A DNA stretch of 64,000 nucleotides from Thermopolyspora sp044507605 (GTDB lineage Bacteria; Actinomycetota; Actinomycetes; Streptosporangiales; Streptosporangiaceae). Every line of letters begins with the position of its first letter. Position 1 is the first letter of the stretch. The notes under the pieces were generated by a model. The model saw only the letters and a program-made list of their open reading frames with translations. It searched no databases and was not told the DNA's origin. A program made the position numbers and the translations under genes. Below, piece by piece: positions 22,039 through 30,943 of the stretch. The stretch lies in NCBI GenBank assembly GCA_044507605.1, contig JBIQJI010000026.1, positions 1 to 64,000 of the forward strand, written 5' to 3'.

Positions 22039-22419
22039 ATGGCTCGCCTGGTTGGCGTCGACCTCCCCCGCGACAAGCGGCTGGAGATCGCTCTCACGTA
22101 CATTTTCGGAATCGGCCGCAGCCGTTCCCAGGAGATCCTGAAGGCCACCGGCATCAATGGCGACCTCCGGGTGCATCAGCTCGGCGACGCCGAGCTGATT
22201 CCGCTGCGCGACTACATCGAGGCCAACTTCAAGATCGAAGGTGACCTCCGCCGCGAGATCCAGGCCGACATCCGCCGCAAGATCGAGATTCAGTGCTATC
22301 AGGGCATCCGGCACCGCCGCGGCCTTCCCGTGCACGGTCAGCGCACGCAGACCAACGCACGCACCCGCAAGGGCAAGAAGAAGACCGTGGCCGGCAAGAA
22401 GAAGCCCGGTAAGAAGTAG
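22039..22419 (+). CDS. rpsM: 30S ribosomal protein S13
   Basis: S13 is located in the 30S head and contacts the P-site tRNA and intersubunit bridge B1. It has 126 residues, starting MARLVGVDLPRDKRLEIALT, with the conserved RHRRGLPVHGQRTQTNARTR and a Lys-rich end. It is the first structural gene of the alpha operon. Confidence 0.98.
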   Translation: MARLVGVDLPRDKRLEIALTYIFGIGRSRSQEILKATGINGDLRVHQLGDAELIPLRDYIEANFKIEGDLRREIQADIRRKIEIQCYQGIRHRRGLPVHGQRTQTNARTRKGKKKTVAGKKKPGKK

Positions 22420-22460
22420 TCCGCGCAGCCGGATCGATCACCTGTAGGAGTTAGGCACAC

Positions 22461-22865
22461 ATGCCTCCCAAGAGCCGTCAGGGCGCGCCCAAGAAGGTGC
22501 GCCGCAAGGAGAAGAAGAACGTCGCTCACGGGCACGCCCACATCAAGAGCACGTTCAACAACACCATCGTCTCGATCACCGACCCCTCCGGGAACGTGAT
22601 CTCCTGGGCCAGCGCCGGCCACGTCGGGTTCAAGGGCTCCCGCAAGTCCACCCCGTACGCCGCGCAGATGGCCGCCGAGAACGCCGCCCGCCGTGCCATG
22701 GAACACGGCATGCGCAAGGTCGACGTCTTCGTCAAGGGCCCCGGCTCCGGCCGGGAGACCGCGATCAGGTCCCTGCAGGCCACCGGCCTCGAAGTGGGCT
22801 CGATCCAGGACGTCACCCCCGTGCCGCACAACGGCTGCCGTCCGCCGAAGCGCCGTCGCGTTTGA
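22461..22865 (+). CDS. rpsK: 30S ribosomal protein S11
   Basis: S11 forms the platform of the 30S subunit near the E site. It has 134 residues, starting MPPKSRQGAPKKVRRKEKKN; the conserved end is VTPVPHNGCRPPKRRRV. The SD is AGGAGTTAGG, 41 nt after rpsM. Confidence 0.98.
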   Translation: MPPKSRQGAPKKVRRKEKKNVAHGHAHIKSTFNNTIVSITDPSGNVISWASAGHVGFKGSRKSTPYAAQMAAENAARRAMEHGMRKVDVFVKGPGSGRETAIRSLQATGLEVGSIQDVTPVPHNGCRPPKRRRV

Positions 22866-22882
22866 CCAGGAGATAGAGAGAC

Positions 22883-23509
22883 ATGGCCCGTTACACCGGA
22901 GCGGACTGCAAGCTCTGCCGTCGGGAGAAGACCAAGCTCTTCCTCAAGGGCAGCAAGTGCGAGTCCGCCAAGTGCCCCATCGAGATCCGTCCGTACCCTC
23001 CGGGTGAGCACGGCCGCGGCCGGCCCAAGGAGTCGGAGTACCAGCTCCAGCTGCGGGAGAAGCAGAAGACCCGCCGCATCTACGGCGTTCTCGAGCGGCA
23101 GTTCCACAACTACTACGAGGAGGCCAACCGCAAGAGCGGCAAGACCGGTGAGAACCTCCTCCAGATCCTGGAGAGCAGGCTTGACAACGTGGTCTACCGC
23201 GCCGGTTTCGCCGAGTCGCGCGACGCCGCCCGCCAGCAGGTCCGCCACGGCCACATTCTGGTCAACGGCAAGAAGGTCGACATTCCGTCGTACCGCGTGC
23301 GCGAGCACGACATCATCGAGGTGCGCGAGAAGTCGCGTAACCTGATGCCGTACGAAGTGGCGCGGGCCAAGGCCGGCGACAAGACCGTCCCGGCCTGGCT
23401 GGGGGTCGTGCCCGACCGCATGCGCATCCTCGTGCACCAGCTCCCGGTGCGTCAGCAGATCGACACGCAGATCCAGGAGCAGTTGATCGTCGAGCTCTAC
23501 TCCAAGTAG
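22883..23509 (+). CDS. rpsD: 30S ribosomal protein S4 (zinc-type)
   Basis: S4 starts 30S assembly and in other bacteria represses the alpha operon. It has 208 residues. Four cysteines near the N-terminus (CKLC at 9-12, KCESAKC at 25-31) form the zinc site of C+ type S4. The S4 RNA-binding domain lies around residues 97-160 (SRLDNVVYRAGFAESRDAAR). GGAG is the SD. Confidence 0.98.
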   Translation: MARYTGADCKLCRREKTKLFLKGSKCESAKCPIEIRPYPPGEHGRGRPKESEYQLQLREKQKTRRIYGVLERQFHNYYEEANRKSGKTGENLLQILESRLDNVVYRAGFAESRDAARQQVRHGHILVNGKKVDIPSYRVREHDIIEVREKSRNLMPYEVARAKAGDKTVPAWLGVVPDRMRILVHQLPVRQQIDTQIQEQLIVELYSK

Positions 23510-23527
23510 TAGTCGGGCTCATCGTCG

Positions 23528-23559
23528 GCCGTACGGCATCCTCGCGGGGGCCGTACGGC
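23528..23559 (+). terminator. Hairpin between rpsD and rpoA
   Basis: The palindromic decamer GCCGTACGGC occurs twice (23528-23537 and 23550-23559) and forms a 10-bp stem with a 12-nt loop. No promoter is obvious in the remaining 64 bases, so it probably tunes read-through into rpoA rather than stopping transcription completely. Confidence 0.5.
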
Positions 23560-23623
23560 TGGCGGCGTTACCAGCCGTCGGCGTCATATAGCGGGCGTCG
23601 CGGAGAAACAGGGGTGAACCCAC

Positions 23624-24640
23624 ATGCTGATCGCTCAGCGTCCGACCCTCGTCGAGGACGTCCTCGAAGAGACCCGGTCGCGGTTCGTCATCGAGCCGCT
23701 GGAGCCGGGATTCGGCTACACCATCGGCAACTCGCTGCGGCGGACCCTGCTGTCCTCCATTCCGGGGGCGGCCGTCACCAGCATCCGCATCGAGGGCGTG
23801 CTGCACGAGTTCTCGACCGTGCCGGGGGTGAAGGAGGACGTCACCGACATCATCCTGAACCTCAAGGAGCTGGTCGTCTCCTCCGAGCACGACGAGCCGG
23901 TCGTGATGTACCTGCGCAAGCAGGGCCCCGGTGAGGTCACCGCCGCCGACATCGCGCCGCCGGCCGGTGTCGAGGTGCACAACCCCGACCTGCACATCGC
24001 CACGCTCAACGGCAAGGCGAAGCTCGAGATGGAGCTGACCGTCGAGCGCGGCCGCGGCTACGTCTCCGCCGCGCAGAACAAGCAGCCCGGCCAGGAGATC
24101 GGCCGCATCCCGATCGACTCGATCTACTCGCCCGTGCTCAAGGTGACGTACAAGGTCGAGGCGACCCGTGTCGAGCAGCGCACCGACTTCGACCGGCTGC
24201 TGCTCGACGTCGAGACCAAGCCGTGTATGAAGCCCCGCGACGCGGTGGCGTCGGCCGGCAAGACCCTCGTCGAGCTGTTCGGCCTGGCCCGCGAGCTCAA
24301 CGTCGAGGCCGAGGGCATCGACATCGGCCCGTCGCCGCAGGACGCCGCCATGGCGGCCGATCTGGCGCTGCCGATCGAGGAGCTGAACCTCACGGTCCGC
24401 TCCTACAACTGCCTCAAGCGCGAGGGCATCCACACCGTGGGCGAGCTCGTCGGCCGCAGCGAGCAGGACCTCCTCGACATCAGGAACTTCGGCGCGAAGT
24501 CCATCGAAGAGGTCAAGCAGAAGCTGCACGAGATGAACCTTTCGCTGAAGGACTCCCCGCCCGGGTTCGACCCGACCGCGGTGGCCGGCGGCGAATACGA
24601 CGATGACGACAGAAGCTACGTCGAAACCGAGCAGTACTGA
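23624..24640 (+). CDS. rpoA: DNA-directed RNA polymerase alpha subunit
   Basis: Alpha dimers scaffold RNA polymerase assembly, and the C-terminal domain contacts UP elements and activators. It has 338 residues. The N-terminal domain (about 1-230) includes TIGNSLRRTLLSSIPGAAVT; the linker is acidic; the C-terminal domain lies around 250-315 (IEELNLTVRSYNCLKREGIH to EEVKQKL). It ends in an acidic tail. GGGGTGA upstream. Confidence 0.99.
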   Translation: MLIAQRPTLVEDVLEETRSRFVIEPLEPGFGYTIGNSLRRTLLSSIPGAAVTSIRIEGVLHEFSTVPGVKEDVTDIILNLKELVVSSEHDEPVVMYLRKQGPGEVTAADIAPPAGVEVHNPDLHIATLNGKAKLEMELTVERGRGYVSAAQNKQPGQEIGRIPIDSIYSPVLKVTYKVEATRVEQRTDFDRLLLDVETKPCMKPRDAVASAGKTLVELFGLARELNVEAEGIDIGPSPQDAAMAADLALPIEELNLTVRSYNCLKREGIHTVGELVGRSEQDLLDIRNFGAKSIEEVKQKLHEMNLSLKDSPPGFDPTAVAGGEYDDDDRSYVETEQY

Positions 24641-24711
24641 TCGCCAGTACCGATCCTCCCGACCCCGGTACCTGATACGGCCGGGGCGGGTCTTCCACTG
24701 AGGAGAACGAC

Positions 24712-25257
24712 ATGCCCAAGCCCACCAAGGGCCCGCGTCTTGGCGGCAGCCCCGCGCACGAACGGCTGATCCTGGCGAACCTCGCCACCCAGCTGTTCGA
24801 GCACGGCCGCATCCGCACCACGGAGGCGAAGGCCAAGCGGCTGCGCCCGCTGGCCGAGCGGCTGATCACCAAGGCCAAGAAGGGCGACATCCACAACCGT
24901 CGCCAGGTGCTGACCGTCGTCCGCGACAAGGGCGTCGTGCACCACCTGTTCACCGAGATCGCGCCGACGTTCGCGGAGCGTCCCGGTGGCTACACGCGGA
25001 TCACCAAGCTCGGCCCGCGTAAGGGCGACAACGCGCCGATGGCCGTCATCGAGCTGGTCACCGAGCCGCTGAACAAGCCGGCCGTGACCCGCACGACCCC
25101 GGCCGCCAAGGCCGCTCCGGCACCGGCCGCCGAGGCGGAGGCCAAGGCCGAGGCCGCACCGGCCGAAGAGGCGGCTCCGGCGGCCGAGGCCGCCGAGGAG
25201 ACGACCGAGGCGGCGCAGGAGCCGGAACAGGGCGAGTCCGCGAAGGACGACGCCTGA
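24712..25257 (+). CDS. rplQ: 50S ribosomal protein L17 with Ala/Glu-rich tail
   Basis: L17 lies near the tunnel exit of the 50S subunit. It has 181 residues. The family core ends near residue 120 (NAPMAVIELVTEPL); the remaining 60 residues are a low-complexity Ala/Glu/Pro tail, a common actinobacterial feature. The start MPKPTKGPRLGGSPAHERLI follows GAGGAGAA. It is the last gene of the alpha operon and is followed by a very strong terminator. Confidence 0.97.
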   Translation: MPKPTKGPRLGGSPAHERLILANLATQLFEHGRIRTTEAKAKRLRPLAERLITKAKKGDIHNRRQVLTVVRDKGVVHHLFTEIAPTFAERPGGYTRITKLGPRKGDNAPMAVIELVTEPLNKPAVTRTTPAAKAAPAPAAEAEAKAEAAPAEEAAPAAEAAEETTEAAQEPEQGESAKDDA

Positions 25258-25314
25258 AGACGGCGCGGTCAGCCAGCGCGGTTACCAGATAGCGCGGATT
25301 TCGCAGCGCGGTTA

Positions 25315-25356
25315 CGAACGGGTCCGGTGCGCCTCGCGGGGCACCGGACCCGTTCG
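25315..25356 (+). terminator. Terminator of the alpha operon
   Basis: A perfect 16-bp stem (25315-25330 with 25341-25356) and a 10-nt loop, 57 bases after rplQ. A 12-bp direct repeat CAGCGCGGTTAC lies just before it (25274-25285 and 25304-25315). Confidence 0.88.
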
Positions 25357-25504
25357 CCGTGCCGGGCACCGGTGTGCGGCGCCGGCGAGATGCGCGGGCC
25401 GGAAAGCGGCGGCTCCATGCGGGCCGGTGCCGGCGACGGCACGACCGCACGATCGACGGTTCGCCCGAAGACACGACGAGAAGACACGACGATCTGGACG
25501 GCAT

Positions 25505-26374
25505 ATGGACACCCCCGCATCGGTTCGGGTCCGCTTGGACCTGGGGTACGACGGCACCGATTTCTCGGGGTGGGCGCGGCAGCCCGGCCGCCGTACCGTC
25601 CAGGGCGAGGTGGAGGCCGCGCTGGGGCGCGTCCTGCGTCTCGATCCGGCGCCGACGCTGACCGTCGCCGGCCGCACCGACGCCGGTGTGCACGCCCGCG
25701 GGCAGGTGGCTCACGTCGACCTTCCCGTGGCGGCCGGGGAGACGCCCCGAAACGGGCCGTGGGATTCGCCTGAAGGGCTCTCTGCGCTGCGGCGACGCCT
25801 CGCCGGTATTCTGCCCCCGGATGTCCGGGTTCATGGCGTCAGCGTGGCTCCTGAGGGCTTCGACGCCCGGTTCTCCGCGCTCTGGCGCCGGTACGTCTAC
25901 CGGGTCTGTGACGCGCCGTGGGGCGTGGACCCGCTCCGCCGCCGGGAGGTGCTGTGGCACAACCGGCCGCTCGACGCCGCGCGGATGACGGCCGCCGCCG
26001 AGCGGCTGCTGGGGGAGCACGACTTCGCGGCGTTCTGCAAGAAGCGTGCGGGCGCCACGACGATCCGGGCGCTGACGCGGCTCGACTGGGCGCGCGTGGG
26101 CCCGGGGATGCTGGCGGCCACCGTGGTCGCCGACGCGTTCTGCCACTCCATGGTGCGGGCGCTGGTGGGGGCCCTGCTCGCCGTGGGAGACGGCCGCAAA
26201 GCGGTGTCGTGGCCCGGTGAGGTGCTGGCGCACGGGGTCCGCGACTCGGCCGTCAACGTCGCCCCCGCGCACGGCCTGTGCCTGGAGGAGGTGGCGTACC
26301 CTCCCGACGACGAGCTGGCCGCCCGGGCCGCGCTGACCCGCCGGGTGCGCACCCCCGCCGCGGGCGGAGCGTGA
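25505..26374 (+). CDS. truA: tRNA pseudouridine(38-40) synthase
   Basis: TruA makes pseudouridine at positions 38-40 in the tRNA anticodon arm. It has 289 residues from ATG 25505, giving MDTPASVRVRLDLGYDGTDF; an upstream in-frame ATG at 25427 would add 26 unconserved residues. The catalytic Asp is in GRTDAGVHA. The conserved YVYRVCDAPWGVDPLRRREV and HSMVRALVGALLAVGDGR stretches are present. The SD is weak. truA commonly follows rplQ in bacteria. It converges on the minus-strand gene that ends at 26378. Confidence 0.95.
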   Translation: MDTPASVRVRLDLGYDGTDFSGWARQPGRRTVQGEVEAALGRVLRLDPAPTLTVAGRTDAGVHARGQVAHVDLPVAAGETPRNGPWDSPEGLSALRRRLAGILPPDVRVHGVSVAPEGFDARFSALWRRYVYRVCDAPWGVDPLRRREVLWHNRPLDAARMTAAAERLLGEHDFAAFCKKRAGATTIRALTRLDWARVGPGMLAATVVADAFCHSMVRALVGALLAVGDGRKAVSWPGEVLAHGVRDSAVNVAPAHGLCLEEVAYPPDDELAARAALTRRVRTPAAGGA

Positions 26375-26377
26375 CGC

Positions 26378-28243
26378 TCAGTCGCCCGTGGCCTTCGCGG
26401 CCCGCTTCTCGAGCACTTCGGCGGTGAGGTCGCGGAAGCCCCCGCTGATCGGGCCGAGGTCGGTCTCCTTGCTGGTGGGGGTGTGACCGTCGCTGTAGGT
26501 GGCGTAGCTGAAGACGATGTAGCGGCCCCGCACCTCGCCCGAGGCGTAGCCGCCGGCGATGTCCATGCGCTCGCCGCCACTGCCGGCGGCGGCCTTCAGG
26601 CCGCGGAACCACACGTTCTCGGAGAGGTCCTTGGCCGCGTCGGCGGTCACGGCGGCCTCCTTGCTGGGCATGACCGCGATGCCCGTCGTGACAGCGTACT
26701 TGTGCTTGCCGTCGACGTAGGTGGCCCGGAGCAGCCGGTCGCAGCCCTGCGACTTGAGCGCCGCCGCGAACGCGCCGCCGGCGCCCTTGTCGCAGTCGTT
26801 CAGCAGGTTCGTCTTGACGCGTTTGTACGTGCGCCCGGCCACGCTCACCTTGCTCTGCGGGAACGCCTCGGCCAGGGTCATCTCGGCCGGATCGGTGCGC
26901 TTGGCGGAGAGCGGGTCGTCGGCGGGGGTGGGGGTGGGCTCGGCCTCCGGCTGCTTCAGCACCGCGGACGGCCGCGCGGCCTGCGGGTCGGCGGGCCGGT
27001 CGTCCAGCCCGGAGTAGGCGAGATAGCCGCCGGTGCCGATGGCGCCCACGGCGACGACGATGGCCGCGCCGACGACCAGGCGCTTGCCTGGACCGGACTT
27101 GGGGTCGGACGGGGGTGTGACGGGGCTGTAGGGCGAGGCGCCGGGCGGCGCGAACGACCCCTGCGGGGACCGTGCCCCGCCCTTCGCCGCGCCGGTGTCG
27201 AACGCCGAGAACGGGCCGGCGACCGTGGAGGGGCCACCCGGCGACGGGGTCGCGGACGGGTTGCCCATCGGGCCGGTGGGGGCGGGGGGAAAACCAGAGG
27301 ATGCGGGCATGTTCGCCAATCCAACAGGATCGACCACTGAAGGTCGAACAGAGGAGTCATCGGGCGACGCGGGCGGGAACGGGAACGGCGGCAGCGTGGC
27401 CGCGGAGGACGCCTGCGGCGGACCGTCCGCGGGAGGCCCGGGGTCGACCGGCCCGAACCCGGCGGGCGGACTCGGCTGCGGTGTCGTCTCCGGGGCCGGG
27501 CCGGCCGGAGGGGCGGGGGCCGCGGCGGACGCTTCGGGCGCCGGGCTCGGGGGCGCCGGACGTGCGGGCGCAGGCTCGGGGGACGCCGGCTCGGGGGACG
27601 TCGGACCGGCGGGTGGCGGGCTCGCGGGCTGCGGGCCGGTGGGGCCGGATGACGCGCCGTGGTGGTGCGGGTCCGCCGACGGCGTCGTGCGGGGTGTGCC
27701 GGGCAGGAGCAGCTCGGCCGTGGCGTCGGGCTCGCCGGGCCCCGCCGCCACCGGCTCGGCGCCCATCACCGCCTCGTAGGCCTCGCGCGCCTGCGGCGGC
27801 CAGACCGGTACGTCGCCGGGCGCGGAAGGCGCGCCGAAGTACGGGTGGACGGGCTCCTCCGGGGCGCGCACCTCGGCGGCGTACGACTCGCCGGGGTACG
27901 ACGTGTCGGCGGAGGTCTGCCCGGGCCATGGCTCGCCGATCGGCTCGCCGGTCGCGGCCGGCCAGGCGGGCGGGGGGTCGCCCGTCGACGCGCCGCCGAT
28001 CCGCATGCCCGCGGCGGCGGCGGTGAAGGCCGGAGGCGGCTGCCAGGACAGGGCCCCAGGAGCGCCTGGAATGCCGGATAAACCCGGAATATCGGAGGAA
28101 CCCGGCTGCTCGCCGATGGGCGACCGGCCGAAGCTCGGCGGAGGTGCCGACGGCGGCTGTGCACCCGCCGTCGCATCGGTCGCCGCCGAGCCGTCGGTCT
28201 CGCGTTCGTGCTCGTGCTCGGACCCCGGATCGTGGCCACGCAT
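26378..28243 (-). CDS. Proline-rich single-pass membrane protein, paralogue A
   Basis: Function unknown. The protein has 621 residues. Residues 1-385 are a Pro/Ala/Gly-rich, probably disordered, cytoplasmic region. One membrane segment follows at about 388-410 (RLVVGAAIVVAVGAIGTGGY), then a Pro/Thr linker and an outside domain of about 160 residues. That domain has a cysteine pair (Cys484, Cys501, probably a disulphide), LLRATYVDGK and DGHTPTSKE. These blocks recur in the neighbour at 28348-29724, so the two are paralogues. It probably lacks an SD: TACGCT (28251-28256, complement) lies 7 nt before the ATG, as in leaderless genes. Confidence 0.85.
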   Translation of the reverse strand: MRGHDPGSEHEHERETDGSAATDATAGAQPPSAPPPSFGRSPIGEQPGSSDIPGLSGIPGAPGALSWQPPPAFTAAAAGMRIGGASTGDPPPAWPAATGEPIGEPWPGQTSADTSYPGESYAAEVRAPEEPVHPYFGAPSAPGDVPVWPPQAREAYEAVMGAEPVAAGPGEPDATAELLLPGTPRTTPSADPHHHGASSGPTGPQPASPPPAGPTSPEPASPEPAPARPAPPSPAPEASAAAPAPPAGPAPETTPQPSPPAGFGPVDPGPPADGPPQASSAATLPPFPFPPASPDDSSVRPSVVDPVGLANMPASSGFPPAPTGPMGNPSATPSPGGPSTVAGPFSAFDTGAAKGGARSPQGSFAPPGASPYSPVTPPSDPKSGPGKRLVVGAAIVVAVGAIGTGGYLAYSGLDDRPADPQAARPSAVLKQPEAEPTPTPADDPLSAKRTDPAEMTLAEAFPQSKVSVAGRTYKRVKTNLLNDCDKGAGGAFAAALKSQGCDRLLRATYVDGKHKYAVTTGIAVMPSKEAAVTADAAKDLSENVWFRGLKAAAGSGGERMDIAGGYASGEVRGRYIVFSYATYSDGHTPTSKETDLGPISGGFRDLTAEVLEKRAAKATGD

Positions 28244-28347
28244 AAGGCGAAGCGTAGCGATACCGCGAGATCGGCACGTGGCTATGCCGTTTCCCGATCA
28301 GGTTCGGTTGGGCAATGCGATGAAAGGCCGATCCATAGGCGGATCCG

Positions 28348-29724
28348 TCAGCCATGCCCCCCGGTGAGCGACCGGGTGTCGAGCGCCGGGTACACCGTGC
28401 CGTCCAGGATGTCGGAGGAGGCCTGGTTCAGCCGCTTGCGCTCCTTGGTGGTCGGCCGGTGGCCGTCCTTGAACTGGCACCACACCAGCACCGAATAGTG
28501 GCCGTGCGTCCAGGCTCCCGCGAGCGCCTCGCCCTTGCCGAGCTGCTGGGTGGCGCCCGACTTGCCGGGAAGCGCCTTGACGTAGTCCTTGCGCGCCGAT
28601 CCCGCCCCGGCGGACGTGACCTTCTTGGCCCCGGACGTGGTCTTCAGGTTGGCCACGCCGATGGTCGCGATGATCTCGCCCTTGGCGTCCTGGTAGCTCG
28701 CCCGCAGGATCTGGCTGCAGCCGGCCCTCTTGACGGCCGCGGTGATCTTGGTGCCCGTGACGCCGTCCGCACACTTCTTGTCCGCGCGCCAGATGGTGCG
28801 GGTGTAGTGACGTTTGCCCACGGTGAGTTTGCGGTGGCCGAAGAGCTCCTTGCGGGTGAGCGGCTGCGGGTCGGTGGCGCGCGAAGCGGCGTAGCCGAAC
28901 CTGCCGGACGGCCGGGTGGGGTCGACGGTGATGGTCGGCGACGGCGTGGCCGCCGTGGCGGAGGCGGGAGCCTCGTCCTGGGACGCCAGGTAGAGGGCGC
29001 CGCCCGTCACACCGACGATCACCACCGCCCCCACGGAGAGCGCGCCGGCGATGACCAGGCGCCGCCTGCGCGGCTTCCCGGGGCCGCCCTGGAGCTCTTC
29101 GGCCGGCTGCTCCGGGCGCCGCCGGGGCGGCCACTCGATGTCGCCCTGGTCGGCGGAGCCTTGGGTCCCGGCCCGGGACGGGGAGGTGGGGCCGCCGACG
29201 GGCGCGCCGGGCGTGAACAGGGCGCCCGGCGCGGTGGCGCGATCACCCGCCGGCGAGGCGCCCGAGGGGTCGGCCCAGGAGCCGCCACCGGAGGAACGGC
29301 CGGCGTAGGGGTCCCCGTACGGGCCGGCCCCCGTGCCGGGGGCGCCGAAGCCGCGATCGGGCGGGGAGACGGCGCCGAACGGCGAGGTGACGGCCGGTGC
29401 GTCGCCACGTGCGGGGGAGCCGGGTGCGGGAGAGGCGGGCGCGGGCCGCTGGAAGAGGGAGCCCTCGGCAGCCGGTGCGGCCGATGTGCCGTAACCGCCG
29501 CCGTACGGGTGGTTCGTGCCGCCGTACGGGTCGCGCGTGATCGGTTCGCCGCCGAACGCTCCGCCGCCGAAGGGGTCGCCCCCGGAGGGGGCACCGGCCG
29601 GGCCGTAGGGGGCCGGGTCGGGTGACGCGGGGTGACCGGGAGCGTCGGGTGGCACGGCGGGGCCCGCGGGCCCCGAGGTCCGGTACGGCCGACGGCGTGG
29701 AAGCTGATCCCCGGGAGAAGCCAT
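28348..29724 (-). CDS. Proline-rich single-pass membrane protein, paralogue B
   Basis: Function unknown. It has 458 residues with the same plan as the gene downstream: a Pro/Gly-rich cytoplasmic part (1-215), Arg-rich stop (PRRRR), a membrane segment at about 222-246, and an outside domain. Shared blocks are KLTVGKRHYTR, Cys318 and Cys336 spaced as in A, QILRASYQDAK and DGHRPTTKE. An extra Cys416 is present. The promoter is probably leaderless: TAGTCT (29731-29736, complement), 6 nt, ATG. The 104-bp gap to paralogue A suggests separate or joint transcription is possible. A sensor or cell-wall binding role would be a guess. Confidence 0.85.
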   Translation of the reverse strand: MASPGDQLPRRRPYRTSGPAGPAVPPDAPGHPASPDPAPYGPAGAPSGGDPFGGGAFGGEPITRDPYGGTNHPYGGGYGTSAAPAAEGSLFQRPAPASPAPGSPARGDAPAVTSPFGAVSPPDRGFGAPGTGAGPYGDPYAGRSSGGGSWADPSGASPAGDRATAPGALFTPGAPVGGPTSPSRAGTQGSADQGDIEWPPRRRPEQPAEELQGGPGKPRRRRLVIAGALSVGAVVIVGVTGGALYLASQDEAPASATAATPSPTITVDPTRPSGRFGYAASRATDPQPLTRKELFGHRKLTVGKRHYTRTIWRADKKCADGVTGTKITAAVKRAGCSQILRASYQDAKGEIIATIGVANLKTTSGAKKVTSAGAGSARKDYVKALPGKSGATQQLGKGEALAGAWTHGHYSVLVWCQFKDGHRPTTKERKRLNQASSDILDGTVYPALDTRSLTGGHG

Positions 29725-29781
29725 GGGCCGAGACTAGTGCCGCTTCGCCTGGCGTTTGTCCTGTTTCGCAGGGTCGGTGGG

Positions 29782-30609
29782 TCAGGAGTAGCCGAAGTCC
29801 TGGGTCCACCAGGGCCCGCCGGGGCCCGGGCTGACGCCGACGCCGGTCGCGACGAGCCTGCAGTTGAGCATGTTGCCCTTGCGGTGCCGGTCGGCCATCC
29901 AGCCGCGCACGGCGTCCTCGGCGGTCAGGTAGCCTCTGGCGATGTTCTCGGCGCCGCCGTAGTGGTAGCCGGCGGCCTCCATGCGGTCCCAGGGCGACGC
30001 GCCGTTGGGGGAGTCGTGGCCGAAGTGGTTGTGGTGGGCCATCTCGGCGGAGTGCCGGCGCGCGGACTTGACCAGCCGCGGGTCGACGCGGAGCGGTCGG
30101 CAGCCGACCTTGCGGCGCTGGACGTTGACGAGATGCACCACCGCGGTCTCGATGGCCTGGAGCCGGGCCTTGCCGGTGTCGAAGTCGCCGCCGTCGGCGG
30201 TGAACACGCTGGCGGCGTCGCCGCCTCCGATGCCCTCGATGGTGTTGCCGGGGCGGTGCGTCCTGTGGCTGGTACGCGGGCGCGGGGTGGTCGTGGTGCC
30301 GCCGGTGTCGCGGACGACGGGGACGAGGGAGGACCGGGTGGGTTTGCCGGCCCTGTTCCTGTCGTTGCGGCCCTTGCCGGCGGGCGCGGTGGGGGTCGGC
30401 GTGGGCTCGGCGGCGGCCCGCATGGCGCCGGTGCGGGTCGGCGGCGCGTTGTCGAGGTAGACCTCGTCGGCGCCTCCGGGCCGGAAGGTGGTGCGGCCGA
30501 TCACGATGCCGATGAGCAGAACCGAAAGCAGGCAGGCCAGAAGACCCAGGTGAGTCCGGCGACGGACCATATGCCGCTGGGTACGCCGGAAGTGAAGGCT
30601 CTGCCACAT
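29782..30609 (-). CDS. Membrane-anchored CAP-domain protein
   Basis: CAP (SCP/PR-1) domain proteins in bacteria are extracytoplasmic; most have no known reaction. It has 275 residues. A membrane anchor lies at about 18-38 (THLGLLACLLSVLLIGIVIG), followed by a Thr/Pro/Arg-rich linker to about residue 150, then the CAP domain: HLVNVQRRKVGCRPLRVDPR, HNHFGHDSPNG, GGAENIARGY and the end VGVSPGPGGPWWTQDFGYS. Two cysteines (GCRPL, LNCRL) could pair. The start at 30609 lacks an SD; an ATG 13 codons later (MVRRRTHLG) is an alternative. Confidence 0.88.
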   Translation of the reverse strand: MWQSLHFRRTQRHMVRRRTHLGLLACLLSVLLIGIVIGRTTFRPGGADEVYLDNAPPTRTGAMRAAAEPTPTPTAPAGKGRNDRNRAGKPTRSSLVPVVRDTGGTTTTPRPRTSHRTHRPGNTIEGIGGGDAASVFTADGGDFDTGKARLQAIETAVVHLVNVQRRKVGCRPLRVDPRLVKSARRHSAEMAHHNHFGHDSPNGASPWDRMEAAGYHYGGAENIARGYLTAEDAVRGWMADRHRKGNMLNCRLVATGVGVSPGPGGPWWTQDFGYS

Positions 30610-30943
30610 ACCGCAATCAAATATAGGGATGCGGGCTGTTGGGGTTGTAGGGAACAGGGAGAAAGGATTTGGGAGTAGTGTACAGAGGGGCGATCATCGT
30701 CGCAGCTCGGCGCGCCGTGTATCCGCGCCGTTTTGACCGGCGTCATCGGCGCCGGTAGGCTGCGAAGTCGTTGTGTGTGGATCGGTCTTCCATCGTCGCG
30801 TGCTCTCTGCCGAGCCTGGGGCGCAGACCGATGCGCGGCGCGTCCGGCGTCATCTCCCGTGAGTAGGAGACGGAAAGGTCCGGGGCGGCGTGCGCCCGCC
30901 ACGACCTACCAACCGTTGTCACACGACAAGAAGGCTCACCACC
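30610..30943 (+). promoter_or_regulatory. Divergent intergenic region with the rplM promoter
   Basis: This 334-bp gap holds no gene. For the plus strand, TTGACC (30733-30738), a 17-bp spacer and TAGGCT (30756-30761) form a near-consensus promoter, giving a leader of about 175 nt before rplM. For the minus strand, TATATT (complement of 30619-30624) is a possible -10 for the CAP-domain gene. I see no recognisable riboswitch in the leader. Confidence 0.65.
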
